NCBI GenBank assembly: GCA_947503265.1
Contig: CANNDC010000002.1
Location: forward strand, 186,001 to 250,000
Direction: 5' to 3'
Origin: an uncultured Alteromonadaceae bacterium
GTDB taxonomy: Bacteria > Pseudomonadota > Gammaproteobacteria > Enterobacterales > Alteromonadaceae
Length of the DNA stretch: 64,000 nt
Shown here: piece by piece, positions 1 through 9,451 of the stretch
Layout of the letters: the number at the start of each line of letters is the position of its first letter
Position numbering within the stretch: position 1 is the first letter of the stretch
Translations under genes and position numbers: made by a program
The notes under the pieces: model-generated
The model's input: the letters and a program-made list of their open reading frames with translations, nothing else
What the model was told of the DNA's origin: nothing
Databases searched by the model: none

Positions 1-968
1 TGTTCAACCACTGTATTGACATCAGCGAAAGGAAACGGACTTTGTTCACGGTATTGTTTTTCAAAATTTTCGACTTTTTTGCTATCTGCTCCAAATTTCT
101 GCTCGACCACTTTACGTTTCTCACCCATCTTGGTGCGCCAGTCTCGTGACTTCTGGTCTACAAATGTCGAACCAAAATTAATCATAATGACACCGCCATT
201 TTTAGCCAATGCTTTGATCATGTCGTCATCCATATTTCGCTCAAATCCGGGAGTGAACTTTCGTAGCGAGGAATGCGAAGCAATAACTGGTGCTTTAGTG
301 ATGTCAATGACTTGATAGAATGCATCATCTGATACATGGGAAATATCCAGCATAATGCCCAGTTTATTCATTTCAGTGACCAGCTCTTTACCAAAAGGGC
401 TAAGGCCTTTCCATTGACGGCGCAGATCGTACGAAGAGTCAGATATGTGATTACTCATTGAGTGCGCGAGTGTGATGTAGCGAATACCTCGGTTGTAAAA
501 ATGCTCAAGGTTGGCCAAATCGCCTTGAATTGGAGAACCATTCTCCATGCCCATCGGCAGTGAGATGAGGCCTTGAGCAAACTGCTTTTTCACATCAGCA
601 ACTGAGGTCGCAATGGCAAACTTATCGGGTGCTCTGCCGACTATGGCTTCAACATAATCAATCAATTGATTCGCTAATGCGGTTGATGCGGGAGAATTGT
701 CTAGTGACGCGGGAACATAAATAGACATAAAAGGCGCATTTAGACCACCTGATTTTGCTCTGGGATAATCAAAATCTCCCTTTTCGGTAGCTTGAGTGAC
801 GTCTTCCCATTCATCTTGAAGGCGATAGGGAACATCAATGTGACCGTCAACCAAAATATATTTCTGTGCGATGTCTTTCGCTTGTTGAGAGGCGCTGAAA
901 GTATGATTTTCTGCAGTCGCAAACCCACTTAGTGTTAAAGCAGCAAATATCCAGATAGATTTATTCAT
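1..968 (-). CDS. M19 membrane dipeptidase family protein (C-terminus outside window)
   Basis: This leftward frame opens with ATG at 968 and runs off the left edge without a stop, so the C-terminal part is missing. The N-terminus looks like a signal peptide (hydrophobic run, small residues near residue 19), which suggests a periplasmic or secreted enzyme. Metal-site motifs of the renal-dipeptidase family (peptidase M19, zinc) are visible: the HxD in DGHIDVPYRL (H43, D45), MGMENGSPI with its glutamate, LDISHVSD, and VIASHSS. The family cleaves dipeptides with broad specificity, including D-residues. The next gene is divergent (1058). Its position beside a sugar locus does not define the substrate. 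Confidence 0.85.
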   Translation of the reverse strand, partial: MNKSIWIFAALTLSGFATAENHTFSASQQAKDIAQKYILVDGHIDVPYRLQDEWEDVTQATEKGDFDYPRAKSGGLNAPFMSIYVPASLDNSPASTALANQLIDYVEAIVGRAPDKFAIATSVADVKKQFAQGLISLPMGMENGSPIQGDLANLEHFYNRGIRYITLAHSMSNHISDSSYDLRRQWKGLSPFGKELVTEMNKLGIMLDISHVSDDAFYQVIDITKAPVIASHSSLRKFTPGFERNMDDDMIKALAKNGGVIMINFGSTFVDQKSRDWRTKMGEKRKVVEQKFGADSKKVENFEKQYREQSPFPFADVNTVVE

Positions 969-1057
969 TATTTTCCCTGTCGTTATTATTGTTAGATTGG
1001 TATCGGTTTGAAAAAAGATTATTCTAATTCATTGTGGATGTGAAATAGATAGAAATT

Positions 1058-2236
1058 ATGCGGAAAATTCTGGTTTGGGTCATTTCAATTGTTGTTGTGG
1101 TGTTTGTAGTCGCCTTCTCGGTTAGACCAATATTGGAATGGTATCTATTTCCATCAGCAGAATATTCAGCATTTACGCCACCCAAAGCGCCAGACTACTC
1201 TGATCTATATTTTTGGGTCGCGCACGCCGATATACAAGATTCCTCTGACCTTATCCCTCCGAATATATCCACAGAATACGATTTGTCCGAACAGCCAGTC
1301 GATGTGTTTTTTGTACATTCAACTGGGTACGTAGGACCGGGAAGTTGGAATTCCACAATGGAAGCGAGTAATTCTGAAGCCCAGTCCATCGAATATATGC
1401 TTACTAGCATGGCGAGTACCTTCAATGGTTGTTGCCGTGTGTTTGCTCCTCATTACCGAGAAGCCCACCTAGCTTCTTTTATATCAGATGATACAGAGTC
1501 GAGTTATCAGGCATTGGACTTGGCCTACGAAGATGTGAAGACTGCATTTAAATATTTTCTGGATCATTTTAATAAAGGCAGACCCTTTATCATTGTTGGT
1601 CATAGTCAAGGAACCTTACATAGCTTGCGTTTGTTGCATGATTTCGTCGATGGTAAAGCGCTGCAAAGAAAAATGGTTGCTGCTTACACCATAGGGTATT
1701 GGCTACCAATGGATATGTTTGAACGCAGTTTTTCTTCGTTGCAATTATGTTCTGATAGCCAACAAACAGGCTGTATTATTTCATACGATACTTATGGAAA
1801 AGGCGGTTATAAGTCCGTCCAGCAACGACAGTGGTATCCGAGTGGATGGGAGATAACTAGCGAACAAAAGATTGCTTGTGTCAATCCATTAAGCTGGAAA
1901 ACAGACCAAAATCTGGTTGATAAATCGACTCACTTAGGCGCCATGCCAGTCGAATTCAAAAGGACGATTAAATATATGTTGCTGGCGAAAAACCCAGGAT
2001 TTAAATTTACTGAGTTGCCGCCAGTGGAAACAGAATTGCTTGATGCTCAGTGTCAAGAATCTGGGGTTTTACATGTAACTGAACAAATAGATAACCCGTT
2101 TTCCAATCACCTCAACAATGACGACAAAAGTTATCATCTGCTCGATTTCAGTTTGTTCTATGGCAATATTAGAGAAAATGCGCTTGTTCGTACAAACGCA
2201 TTTATTAATCAGCCTAGTTCAACAAACGAAAACTAG
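1058..2236 (+). CDS. DUF3089 alpha/beta-hydrolase-fold protein, membrane anchored
   Basis: The 392-residue product starts with a hydrophobic segment (about residues 4-21) that could be an uncleaved anchor or signal. The body resembles the DUF3089 family of alpha/beta hydrolases. A nucleophile elbow GHSQG puts the likely catalytic serine at S183, preceded by FIIV, a typical strand. Later acidic and His residues could complete a triad but cannot be assigned by eye. The substrate is unknown; members are predicted esterases or lipases. The stop overlaps the 3' end of the convergent alpha-galactosidase by 4 bases, so the two genes abut tail to tail and probably share no regulation. Confidence 0.8.
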   Translation: MRKILVWVISIVVVVFVVAFSVRPILEWYLFPSAEYSAFTPPKAPDYSDLYFWVAHADIQDSSDLIPPNISTEYDLSEQPVDVFFVHSTGYVGPGSWNSTMEASNSEAQSIEYMLTSMASTFNGCCRVFAPHYREAHLASFISDDTESSYQALDLAYEDVKTAFKYFLDHFNKGRPFIIVGHSQGTLHSLRLLHDFVDGKALQRKMVAAYTIGYWLPMDMFERSFSSLQLCSDSQQTGCIISYDTYGKGGYKSVQQRQWYPSGWEITSEQKIACVNPLSWKTDQNLVDKSTHLGAMPVEFKRTIKYMLLAKNPGFKFTELPPVETELLDAQCQESGVLHVTEQIDNPFSNHLNNDDKSYHLLDFSLFYGNIRENALVRTNAFINQPSSTNEN

Positions 2237-4392
2237 TCTTCGCGTGTTAAGTGGTAAATAAGACTACTTTGCGGAGCAAGTCTCGGAATTTGTTTACCTA
2301 AAAGCATTAAGGCTTCACCTGTGAAACGTTGGCCATCCATTTTCGGCAAGTTGGTTTCAAAATTGAAAATAGATGATTTGGGCCAAAAGTCTCCAGAACG
2401 AATTGGCCATACCACGTGCAATTTATAAATCGCTTCTGGATCTAGCCCTTCAAACCTGAATTGATCTGGCAGTCCTGCGGTGTGACCTCTTAGCAATGAA
2501 TACGAAAACAAGGCTTCTGATTTATCTTTTGCTACCACACCCAACCCTTGAGCATAGTCTGGCAAAGATAGTCGATACAAATCCCCTGAATGAATAAAGT
2601 GTCTATGTTCTTTATACAGATTCACCATGGCTTTGAGTTCAACCTTTTCGTCGTCGGTCAGCTCCCGCAGGTCCATCTCCATGCCCATATGTCCAAATAA
2701 CACGACGGAAGCGCGCATCGACATGGTTAAGGAACGATGGGTTATATGACAGTCTCTTGGTCCGACATGTGTCCCCATTAATTCCGCTGGGAAGAAGTAA
2801 GAAAAGCCCTTCTGGATTTTTAATCTATCCAATGCATCGTTTGAATCTGACGTCCATACACGGTCTGTGCGCTCTAGAACACCATAATCTGCTCTAGCAC
2901 CACCAGAAGAGCAGCTTTCAATCTCAACAGTAGGATGAGCCTGTTTCACTTTGTCCAATAGCGCATAAAGCGCGTTTGTCTGTCTGTGAATGGCAGGACG
3001 GCCATATTGATCACCGGGCTGATTAATATCGCGATTCATATCCCACTTTATATATTTGATATTGTATTCTTTGAGCAAGCTATCTAGTCGCTCAAACAGA
3101 TATTCAACCACTTCTGGCCTAGTTAAATCTAAAACAAGCTGATTTCTAAAGCCCACATCTTCATTGGGCGCGGTTGATAATATCCAGTCAGGATGAGCCC
3201 GATATAAATTACTATTGGGGTTTATCATTTCAGGCTCGAACCACAGTCCGAACTCCATACCCAAGCTATTGACATGATCAACTACGGGTCCCAGTCCATC
3301 AGGGAATGCTTCTTCATCTACATACCAGTCACCCAACCCAGCAGTATCATCGTTACGACCTATAAACCATCCATCATCTAACACGAAACGTTCTACTCCG
3401 AGTTCAGCAGCGCGGTCGGCGAGTCCATTGATGGTTTCAACATCGTGATCAAAATAGATACCTTCCCACGTGTTGTAATGGACGGGTCTCACTTTTTCAG
3501 CCGCATTGTACTTCATCAGATTAGAGCGAACATATCGGTGGAACTGTCTCGACATGCCCGACAACCCCGAACCTGAATAGGTTGCATACAACTTAGGTGA
3601 CTGATAACTATCTCCACTTTTTAACGTGTATTCGCCGGGAAGCAATAACTCACCAAGTTGCACAAAGGATCTACCATCTGACATTTTCTCGCTAAGCAAT
3701 CTGTGGTTACCGCTCCAACCTAAATGGAAACCATAGGCTTCCCCTTGCTGTTGGTCGCACGTTTTGGTGTGCATGATTATTCCGGGGAAACAATCGTGAG
3801 ACGTTCTACCACGACGGTTTTCTCTTAAATAGGTGCCAAAGAACTGTTGGGTTCTTTGTTCATGGAACTCACCGGCCCAATGGCCTTCAAAACCCAGTAT
3901 TTGGTCTGTGTGAGCCGGCACAGGAAGCGTTGCAGCAGTGCACCATTCCAATTGGATATCTTCTGTCCCATCATTGACGACTTTTGAGTCAAACCGCAAC
4001 ACATCTGATTCAGGGTCGATAACAACCGTATGAATCACGGTGATTTTTCTGTAGTCATCACTGTTATTGATAACGAGTTTGTTCTCGCCAATCATTTCTA
4101 TGGACGTCACTTTTGGCACCACGGCCCATTGTGCTTGGTCACCAAACAACTTCAGACCTGGGTTGCCAGAAAACCCTTCCCCTGTAGTCGTAGTCAAAGA
4201 GCGCTTGGCTTCTCGCATTGGCGAAGCAGGCACTTCTTGCCGAATCCGGAGCGTGGTTAACATTTGCTCTGTGGTTTTATCTGACAACTTTTTTCCCCAA
4301 TAAATGACTTGAGGGGCTTGTCGATTCAGTGCGATTGTCAGACTGGTATTCTTACCTTTCAAACTAACAAAGTCAGGATAGTTGTTTTGCAT
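2233..4392 (-). CDS. GH36 alpha-galactosidase
   Basis: The 719-residue protein has the length and layout of bacterial GH36 alpha-galactosidases: an N-terminal beta-sandwich (about 1-290), a TIM barrel (about 300-640) and a C-terminal beta domain. The nucleophile is expected at D451 in KWDMNRD and the acid/base at D516 in WTSDSND; CSSGGARAD (about 494-502) and VLDDGWF (about 337-343) are also family hallmarks. There is no signal peptide, so cleavage should be cytoplasmic after import. Retaining alpha-galactosidases release alpha-galactose, which fits the galM in the same locus. The gene is divergent from the TonB receptor across a 538-bp AT-rich intergenic region. The natural substrate (melibiose-type oligosaccharide or galactosylglycerol) cannot be read from sequence alone. 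Confidence 0.95.
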   Translation of the reverse strand: MQNNYPDFVSLKGKNTSLTIALNRQAPQVIYWGKKLSDKTTEQMLTTLRIRQEVPASPMREAKRSLTTTTGEGFSGNPGLKLFGDQAQWAVVPKVTSIEMIGENKLVINNSDDYRKITVIHTVVIDPESDVLRFDSKVVNDGTEDIQLEWCTAATLPVPAHTDQILGFEGHWAGEFHEQRTQQFFGTYLRENRRGRTSHDCFPGIIMHTKTCDQQQGEAYGFHLGWSGNHRLLSEKMSDGRSFVQLGELLLPGEYTLKSGDSYQSPKLYATYSGSGLSGMSRQFHRYVRSNLMKYNAAEKVRPVHYNTWEGIYFDHDVETINGLADRAAELGVERFVLDDGWFIGRNDDTAGLGDWYVDEEAFPDGLGPVVDHVNSLGMEFGLWFEPEMINPNSNLYRAHPDWILSTAPNEDVGFRNQLVLDLTRPEVVEYLFERLDSLLKEYNIKYIKWDMNRDINQPGDQYGRPAIHRQTNALYALLDKVKQAHPTVEIESCSSGGARADYGVLERTDRVWTSDSNDALDRLKIQKGFSYFFPAELMGTHVGPRDCHITHRSLTMSMRASVVLFGHMGMEMDLRELTDDEKVELKAMVNLYKEHRHFIHSGDLYRLSLPDYAQGLGVVAKDKSEALFSYSLLRGHTAGLPDQFRFEGLDPEAIYKLHVVWPIRSGDFWPKSSIFNFETNLPKMDGQRFTGEALMLLGKQIPRLAPQSSLIYHLTRED

Positions 4393-4533
4393 TGTTCATT
4401 GAGCCTATGTTTCGTGTGTTGAATGAAAGCGCGATTACTTTTTATCGATGTAAAGTATAGACGCTGATTTCGTTAACAATTGTTAATTTCACTTTGGATT
4501 ATCTCTCAATTGTAACTTTGTTTTTAAAACATA

Positions 4534-4546
4534 TAAATAGTATAAA
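4534..4546. promoter_or_regulatory. candidate operator, copy 1 (TAAATA-G-TATAAA)
   Basis: This 13-mer shares the ATA-S-TAT core with elements at 4792-4804 and 20434-20446. It lies about 140 bp upstream of the alpha-galactosidase start. Its two halves are only partly symmetric. With this base composition a chance match is possible, so the assignment is tentative. Confidence 0.3.
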
Positions 4547-4778
4547 TTGTTTTTGGTTATATAGTGAACAAAATATTTTGAAATTTTTTTCGAAATATTT
4601 TAATCTGCAAATCTACACAAAATATAAATATAAATCATTTAAAACAATAGGATAGGTTTTTTTTGTGATGTGTTTTATGATTTTATTACAAATTATTTTT
4701 CAAGATTCTAATATTTATTTCGCAGTTTCTTCGCATTGATCCACATGCGAGTATATCTTGTATATTGTTAATGGTATG

Positions 4779-4808
4779 TTGACAAATTATATAAATACTA
4801 TTTAACAT
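4779..4808 (+). promoter_or_regulatory. candidate promoter of the TonB receptor, with palindromic operator between -35 and -10
   Basis: A consensus -35 TTGACA lies at 4779-4784 and a weaker -10, TAACAT, at 4803-4808, 18 bp apart. The spacer contains a perfect 13-bp palindrome at 4792-4804, TAAATA-C-TATTTA, overlapping the edge of the -10. This is a classic position for a repressor. The likely candidate regulator is the GntR-type gene at 17040-17753, but that link is inference. Confidence 0.45.
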
Positions 4809-4930
4809 ATATATAGGCTAGCAATATGGTTTTCGCTCGCCGAAATTAAAATAAATAAGATTACACAGACTTGTTTATTAAACCAAAAGCAAGAACACAA
4901 ACAATTTAACAGGACAACAGGGGGCTTCTG

Positions 4931-7741
4931 ATGAAAAGAAGTTATCTACAGACAGCTATTAAAGCTGCTTTATTAGTACCTACTACCGCTACAATGGTCT
5001 CCATGCCACTCATGGCTCAAGAATCTAACGAAGGTGTCGAAGTCATCCAAGTTAGAGGACTCGTGAGCAGTCTTAAACGTGCAATGTCTGATAAAAAAGA
5101 AGCAGTAATCGTTTCTGATGGTATTGCCGCAGAAGATTTGGGTAAATTCCCAGATCTAAACGTTGCCGAATCACTGCAACGTATCACTGGTGTGTCGATA
5201 GACAGAAGCGGTGGTGAAGGTCAAGCAGTTACCGTTCGCGGATTCGGTCCACAGTTCAACACAGTATTAGTTAATGGTCGACAAATCGCTACTGACAGTG
5301 GTGGTCGTGAATTTAACTTTGACGTACTTGCTGCAGATCAAATCACCGGTGCAGACATATATAAAAGTACCCGAGCTGATCTACAAGAAGGTGGTATCGG
5401 ATCAACTATTAACGTTTCAACAGCACGACCTTTCGACAATAACGGTCTGCAAATTGTTGGCTCTGTTAAAGGTATGTACGAAACGCTTTCCGAAGAAACT
5501 TCTCCACAAGCTTCATTTCTAATTAGTAATACGTTTGATGAAGATCGTATGGGTGTTCTATTTGCTATCAGTCATCAAAAACGTGACGTGCAAATTAACC
5601 AAATCGCAACAGCCGGTTGGCGTCCAGGACAAACACTGTCTAGACGTAACCCTGTTGATGGTGAACCACCTGTCATTATCGCGTCAAACGTTTATATCCC
5701 GCGTAACTGGGATCAAATCGTTGATAGCCAAGAGCGTACTCGTACTAATGCAAGCTTGGTGTTCCAATTGGCTCCAACAGATACTTTAGGTATTACCTTT
5801 GATGGTTTCTACTCTAAATTTGAAGTTGATTCTGTAGTCACGGATTTAGCGTCTTGGTTCGAACCAGATCGTGTTGGTAGCGCAGAAATTGATGCTGAAA
5901 CTAGAACAGCTATTCAGTTTACACAAGAAATTGGCTTGAACAGTGGTAGTGGTGATCCAGCCACTGATTTTGTATCAACCACTCGTAATTCACGTGATTC
6001 TGAAGTTCAAGGTTTCGGGGTCAATGTTGAATGGGCAATTTCTGATACGTTAACATCTGAGTTTGATTACTCTTTCTCTAAAGCTGAAAACGATCGCGCT
6101 GGAAAAGACAGATTCAACGTTGTTGGTATTATCAATAACTATACATTTGATGGACGTGGTGGATTACCAACTGTTCAGCATGATGGTTTTGAAAATGGCT
6201 CTTTACCTGATGCTAGCCTTTCTCGTTTGCACTACAACGAAAAAGGTAACGTTGGAACGGATAAAGACGAAGTCGAAGAATTTAAAGCTGATTTTGAATA
6301 TCTATCTAGTTCAGATGTATTCCAAAAAGCAAAATTCGGTGTTTATCGTCAAGAGCGCGAAAAAGAGTTCTTCCAAATTTTCGCTAGCCAATGTGCTTTC
6401 TGTGGATATGGTACGCCAGCTCCCAACGATATTATCGACTTCAGACCATTTGATGCGAAAAACTTCTTCCCAGGTTTGATAAGCAGATTCTATCAATATG
6501 ACGGCGATGCTTATGTTGATTATTTGGCCACACAAGGTGCAGCTATCAACCCAACACTACAGGGCAATTCCTACGTCATTAACGAAGACGTGACCAGTTT
6601 GTACATGGATTTCAATTTTATGTACGATTTGGGAGATATGCCTCTTTCTGTTAACTTTGGTGCACGTTATTCAAACACAAGCATCGATGTTGCGGCTGTC
6701 CAGGCTAATATTGCTGATGTTGTGCCTACAACTGACTTAACGTTGTTTAGCAATGAATTTGAAGCTGCGCAACCTTTCAGCCAAGGTTCAAGCTACGCAA
6801 ATTTACTACCTAGCTTAAATGCTAAGTTAGAAATCGAAGAAGACATGATCTTACGCTTCTCAGTGTATGACTCTTTGACTCGTCCAACTATGAGTCAATT
6901 GTCTCCAGCGACAACTTTCGGTGAGCCGCGTCGTCAGAACTTGACCGCTTCAGGTGGTAACCCAGGTCTAGAACCGTTTAAATCAGAGAACTGGGATGTA
7001 TCGTTCGAATGGTATTACGGTGACGCTAGCTTCCTAACTTTTGCCGTATTTAACAAAGAAGTTGAAGACTTCATTGTTCGATTAACGGGTGAAGAAGTAT
7101 TTACCTTGGGAGACAGAACTGCTGCAGATGGATTCAGATGTAATGTTAATGGAACAACGCCAGATACAGATCCTTGTCGTGTCGGTAACGACCTAGATCC
7201 AAACAACCCTGGTTTCGATGTTGTTGCTAATAACGAAGAGTTAAATGGTGCTACAGAAGTTTACACTGTAACTCGTCCTCGTAACGGCGACTCTGCCAGA
7301 GTAACAGGCTATGAAATTGCATGGACTCATGTTTGGGAAAGTGGTTTTGGTATTACTGCTAACGCAACAATTGTTGATAGTAATGCGACATTAGGCTCTG
7401 ATTCTTCACAAAGCTTCGCTCTTGAAGGGTTAGGCGATTCGCAAAACCTAATTGGGTTTTATGAGAAAGATGGATTCCAAGCTCGTATCGCATTCAACAA
7501 CCGTGAAGGTTTCTTGCGTGCAATCGACAACGGTTTCAATGGCGAGCCTATCAACACACAGACTTTCGGTCAGTGGGATGTTAGTGCCAGTTATGAAATC
7601 GATGAGCATTTCACAGTCTTCTTTGAAGGTATCAACGTGACTGAAGAAGAGCTTGTGCAAACAGGTCGATTTGCTAATCAAACATACTCTGTTGAAGATA
7701 ACGGATCTCGTTACGCTGTTGGTGTACGAGCTAAGTTCTAA
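4931..7741 (+). CDS. TonB-dependent outer-membrane receptor
   Basis: The 936-residue protein has a signal peptide (KAALLVPTTATMVSM, ending near MAQE), a short TonB-box-like stretch (VEVIQVRG, about 36-43), a plug domain with LGKFPDLNVAESLQRITGV and VRGFGPQFNTVLVNGR, and a long beta-barrel ending in aromatic GVRAKF, the usual C-terminal phenylalanine. It belongs to the carbohydrate-type receptors common in Alteromonadales and Caulobacter that work without SusD. It should take up the locus substrate across the outer membrane with energy from TonB-ExbBD. It is the first gene of the rightward group, and a terminator follows. The actual ligand is inferred only from the neighbours. Confidence 0.95.
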   Translation: MKRSYLQTAIKAALLVPTTATMVSMPLMAQESNEGVEVIQVRGLVSSLKRAMSDKKEAVIVSDGIAAEDLGKFPDLNVAESLQRITGVSIDRSGGEGQAVTVRGFGPQFNTVLVNGRQIATDSGGREFNFDVLAADQITGADIYKSTRADLQEGGIGSTINVSTARPFDNNGLQIVGSVKGMYETLSEETSPQASFLISNTFDEDRMGVLFAISHQKRDVQINQIATAGWRPGQTLSRRNPVDGEPPVIIASNVYIPRNWDQIVDSQERTRTNASLVFQLAPTDTLGITFDGFYSKFEVDSVVTDLASWFEPDRVGSAEIDAETRTAIQFTQEIGLNSGSGDPATDFVSTTRNSRDSEVQGFGVNVEWAISDTLTSEFDYSFSKAENDRAGKDRFNVVGIINNYTFDGRGGLPTVQHDGFENGSLPDASLSRLHYNEKGNVGTDKDEVEEFKADFEYLSSSDVFQKAKFGVYRQEREKEFFQIFASQCAFCGYGTPAPNDIIDFRPFDAKNFFPGLISRFYQYDGDAYVDYLATQGAAINPTLQGNSYVINEDVTSLYMDFNFMYDLGDMPLSVNFGARYSNTSIDVAAVQANIADVVPTTDLTLFSNEFEAAQPFSQGSSYANLLPSLNAKLEIEEDMILRFSVYDSLTRPTMSQLSPATTFGEPRRQNLTASGGNPGLEPFKSENWDVSFEWYYGDASFLTFAVFNKEVEDFIVRLTGEEVFTLGDRTAADGFRCNVNGTTPDTDPCRVGNDLDPNNPGFDVVANNEELNGATEVYTVTRPRNGDSARVTGYEIAWTHVWESGFGITANATIVDSNATLGSDSSQSFALEGLGDSQNLIGFYEKDGFQARIAFNNREGFLRAIDNGFNGEPINTQTFGQWDVSASYEIDEHFTVFFEGINVTEEELVQTGRFANQTYSVEDNGSRYAVGVRAKF

Positions 7742-7783
7742 TCAAGCAAAGTTTGGATTGAAAAGCTATTCCATTTAAAAACT

Positions 7784-7813
7784 AGCCCGGTTCTTTTGAA
7801 ATCGGGCTTTTTT
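7784..7813 (+). terminator. intrinsic terminator after the TonB receptor
   Basis: A 9-bp stem (7784-7792 with 7800-7808, one G-U pair) with a 7-base loop is followed by a run of T residues to 7813. It lies 43 bases after the receptor stop, so the halogenase-like gene downstream is probably expressed by read-through or from its own promoter. Confidence 0.8.
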
Positions 7814-7843
7814 ATCCAATACATGCAGGGAGTATTGGATAAA
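7811..7843. repeat. perfect 12-bp inverted repeat between receptor and halogenase genes
   Basis: The arms TTTATCCAATAC (7811-7822) and GTATTGGATAAA (7832-7843) are exact complements separated by 9 bases. It directly abuts the receptor terminator and lies about 60 bases upstream of the next start. It could be an operator or an RNA hairpin; there is no T-run typical of a terminator. Confidence 0.6.
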
Positions 7844-7903
7844 AATATTCTAAACCTTGTTTTGAATTATTAAAGTTTATCGTTTCTGGATTATTTGATA
7901 CCT

Positions 7904-9424
7904 ATGTCGACAAGTATTAAAAATATCACCATAGTGGGCGGCGGCACTGCTGGTTGGTTGTCTGCAGCAGTTATTGCAGCACATCATAAAAGTTCCGACC
8001 CAAGTGCATTGAAAGTCACTTTGATTGAGTCTTCCGATATTCCTACGGTTGGAGTGGGTGAGGGTACTTGGCCAACGATGAAAAATACTATTCGCGAAAT
8101 AGGTTTGAAAGAGAGCGAGGTATTTAGACGCTGCCATGCTGCTTTCAAACAGGGTGGAAAGTTTGTCAATTGGGTACATTCTGAAGGGGATTCCTACTAT
8201 CATCCATTCACTTTTCCCCTAGGGTACGGGCGCATAGATCTGGCCCCATATGTTGAAAATATCGAGAACTACGCCGAAGAATCCAATTTCCAACATCATA
8301 TTTGCGAAGCCGGTTTAGCGCCAAGAACACTCAATGACGATGAGTATCAGGGCCAGGCAAATTATGCCTACCATCTGGATGCGGGTGCGTTTGCTGATAT
8401 GTTGAGAGAACATTGTAAGCAAAACTTAGGCGTGACTCATATCGTTGACACAGTTAGAGGCGTTAATGTTTCTGAAGATCAAAATATTGAGAGCATAGCG
8501 CTAGAACAAAACGGTGTGGTAACGGCAGATATGTTTGTTGACTGTACCGGTTTTTCATCCTTACTGTTAGGCAAAGCGTTAGACGTGCCTTTTAAATCTG
8601 CCGAAGACATATTGTTCAATGACACAGCGCTCGCCTTGCATGTGCCATATGAAAGTGAGATTTCACCTATCGCCTCACACACCATAGCGACTGCTCAAAA
8701 AGCAGGTTGGATTTGGGACATCGGTTTGACCACACGTCGTGGTGTGGGGCACGTGTATTCCAGCGAATTTATTAGCGACGATGAAGCTGAATCCATTTTA
8801 ATGGATTATGTTGGACCCATCGGCAAAGATCTCACTGCCAGAAAAATCAGTTTTCAATCTGGCCACAGAGAAACCTTTTGGAAGAATAATTGTGTTGCGG
8901 TCGGTTTGTCTGCGGGTTTCGTTGAACCGCTTGAGGCAACGGCATTGATGCTGATAGAAATATCTGCGCGGTTTATCGCTGAGAACATTCCCGCAGATAA
9001 AGCCCTACTGCCTATCACAGAGAAGCGCTTTAATAACCAAATGCACTATCGATGGAAACGGATTTTAGACTTTTTAAAATTGCATTACATGCTCACAAAA
9101 AGAACCGAGCCGTATTGGAAAAAGCACGTTGATAAATCGACTATTCCGGAAAGTTTGATGGAAGACCTAGCGGTTTGGGGTTATCGAGGACCGATAAACA
9201 GTGATTTTGATGCTGCTATTGAGCTGTTTCCGGCCGCAAGTTATCAATACGTACTTTATGGTATGGGTTTCAAACCCGATTTTTCTAGACAATCCTATTT
9301 GTACAAGCACAAAGAACAGGCCGAAAAAATTATCGGTCGCAATCAACAACTAACACAACAAATGTTGCAGACATTGCCACCTCATCGAGAGTATATCGAT
9401 AGATGGTTGTCATCAACACGATAA
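7904..9424 (+). CDS. tryptophan-halogenase-family flavoprotein
   Basis: The 506-residue product matches the FAD-dependent tryptophan halogenase family: GGGTAGW at residues 12-18, GVGEGTWP at 50-57, a lysine at 82 in the AFKQGGKFVNW stretch (equivalent to the catalytic lysine of PrnA), GLSAGFVEPLEATAL later, and GWIWDIG at 268-274. The last motif lacks the proline of the usual WxWxIP. ATG 7904 is chosen over an in-frame TTG at 7895 because the Rossmann strand follows at the normal distance. Family members in TonB-receptor loci of marine and Caulobacter-type bacteria have no settled substrate; halogenation of a locus sugar is unlikely. A separate flavin reductase would be needed and none is nearby. 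Confidence 0.9.
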   Translation: MSTSIKNITIVGGGTAGWLSAAVIAAHHKSSDPSALKVTLIESSDIPTVGVGEGTWPTMKNTIREIGLKESEVFRRCHAAFKQGGKFVNWVHSEGDSYYHPFTFPLGYGRIDLAPYVENIENYAEESNFQHHICEAGLAPRTLNDDEYQGQANYAYHLDAGAFADMLREHCKQNLGVTHIVDTVRGVNVSEDQNIESIALEQNGVVTADMFVDCTGFSSLLLGKALDVPFKSAEDILFNDTALALHVPYESEISPIASHTIATAQKAGWIWDIGLTTRRGVGHVYSSEFISDDEAESILMDYVGPIGKDLTARKISFQSGHRETFWKNNCVAVGLSAGFVEPLEATALMLIEISARFIAENIPADKALLPITEKRFNNQMHYRWKRILDFLKLHYMLTKRTEPYWKKHVDKSTIPESLMEDLAVWGYRGPINSDFDAAIELFPAASYQYVLYGMGFKPDFSRQSYLYKHKEQAEKIIGRNQQLTQQMLQTLPPHREYIDRWLSSTR

Positions 9425-9451
9425 GAATCATAGACTTAAGTAAGAATATTA

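Larger units (their letters stand above)
4393..4930. promoter_or_regulatory. AT-rich divergent promoter region, alpha-galactosidase / TonB receptor
   Basis: No gene is seen in these 538 bases, which are much richer in A and T than the flanking genes. The region must hold promoters for both divergent genes. Visible structure includes two related 13-bp elements around an ATA-S-TAT core (4534-4546 and 4792-4804), an imperfect inverted repeat of A/T tracts around 4570-4601, and a TTGACA hexamer at 4779. A GGGGG stretch at 4920-4924 is a plausible ribosome-binding site for the receptor. Confidence 0.6.

Noticed and set aside
7811..7843. Second intrinsic terminator after the TonB receptor
   Set aside because: The inverted repeat is AT-rich with a 9-base loop and is followed by an A-run, not a T-run on the coding strand.
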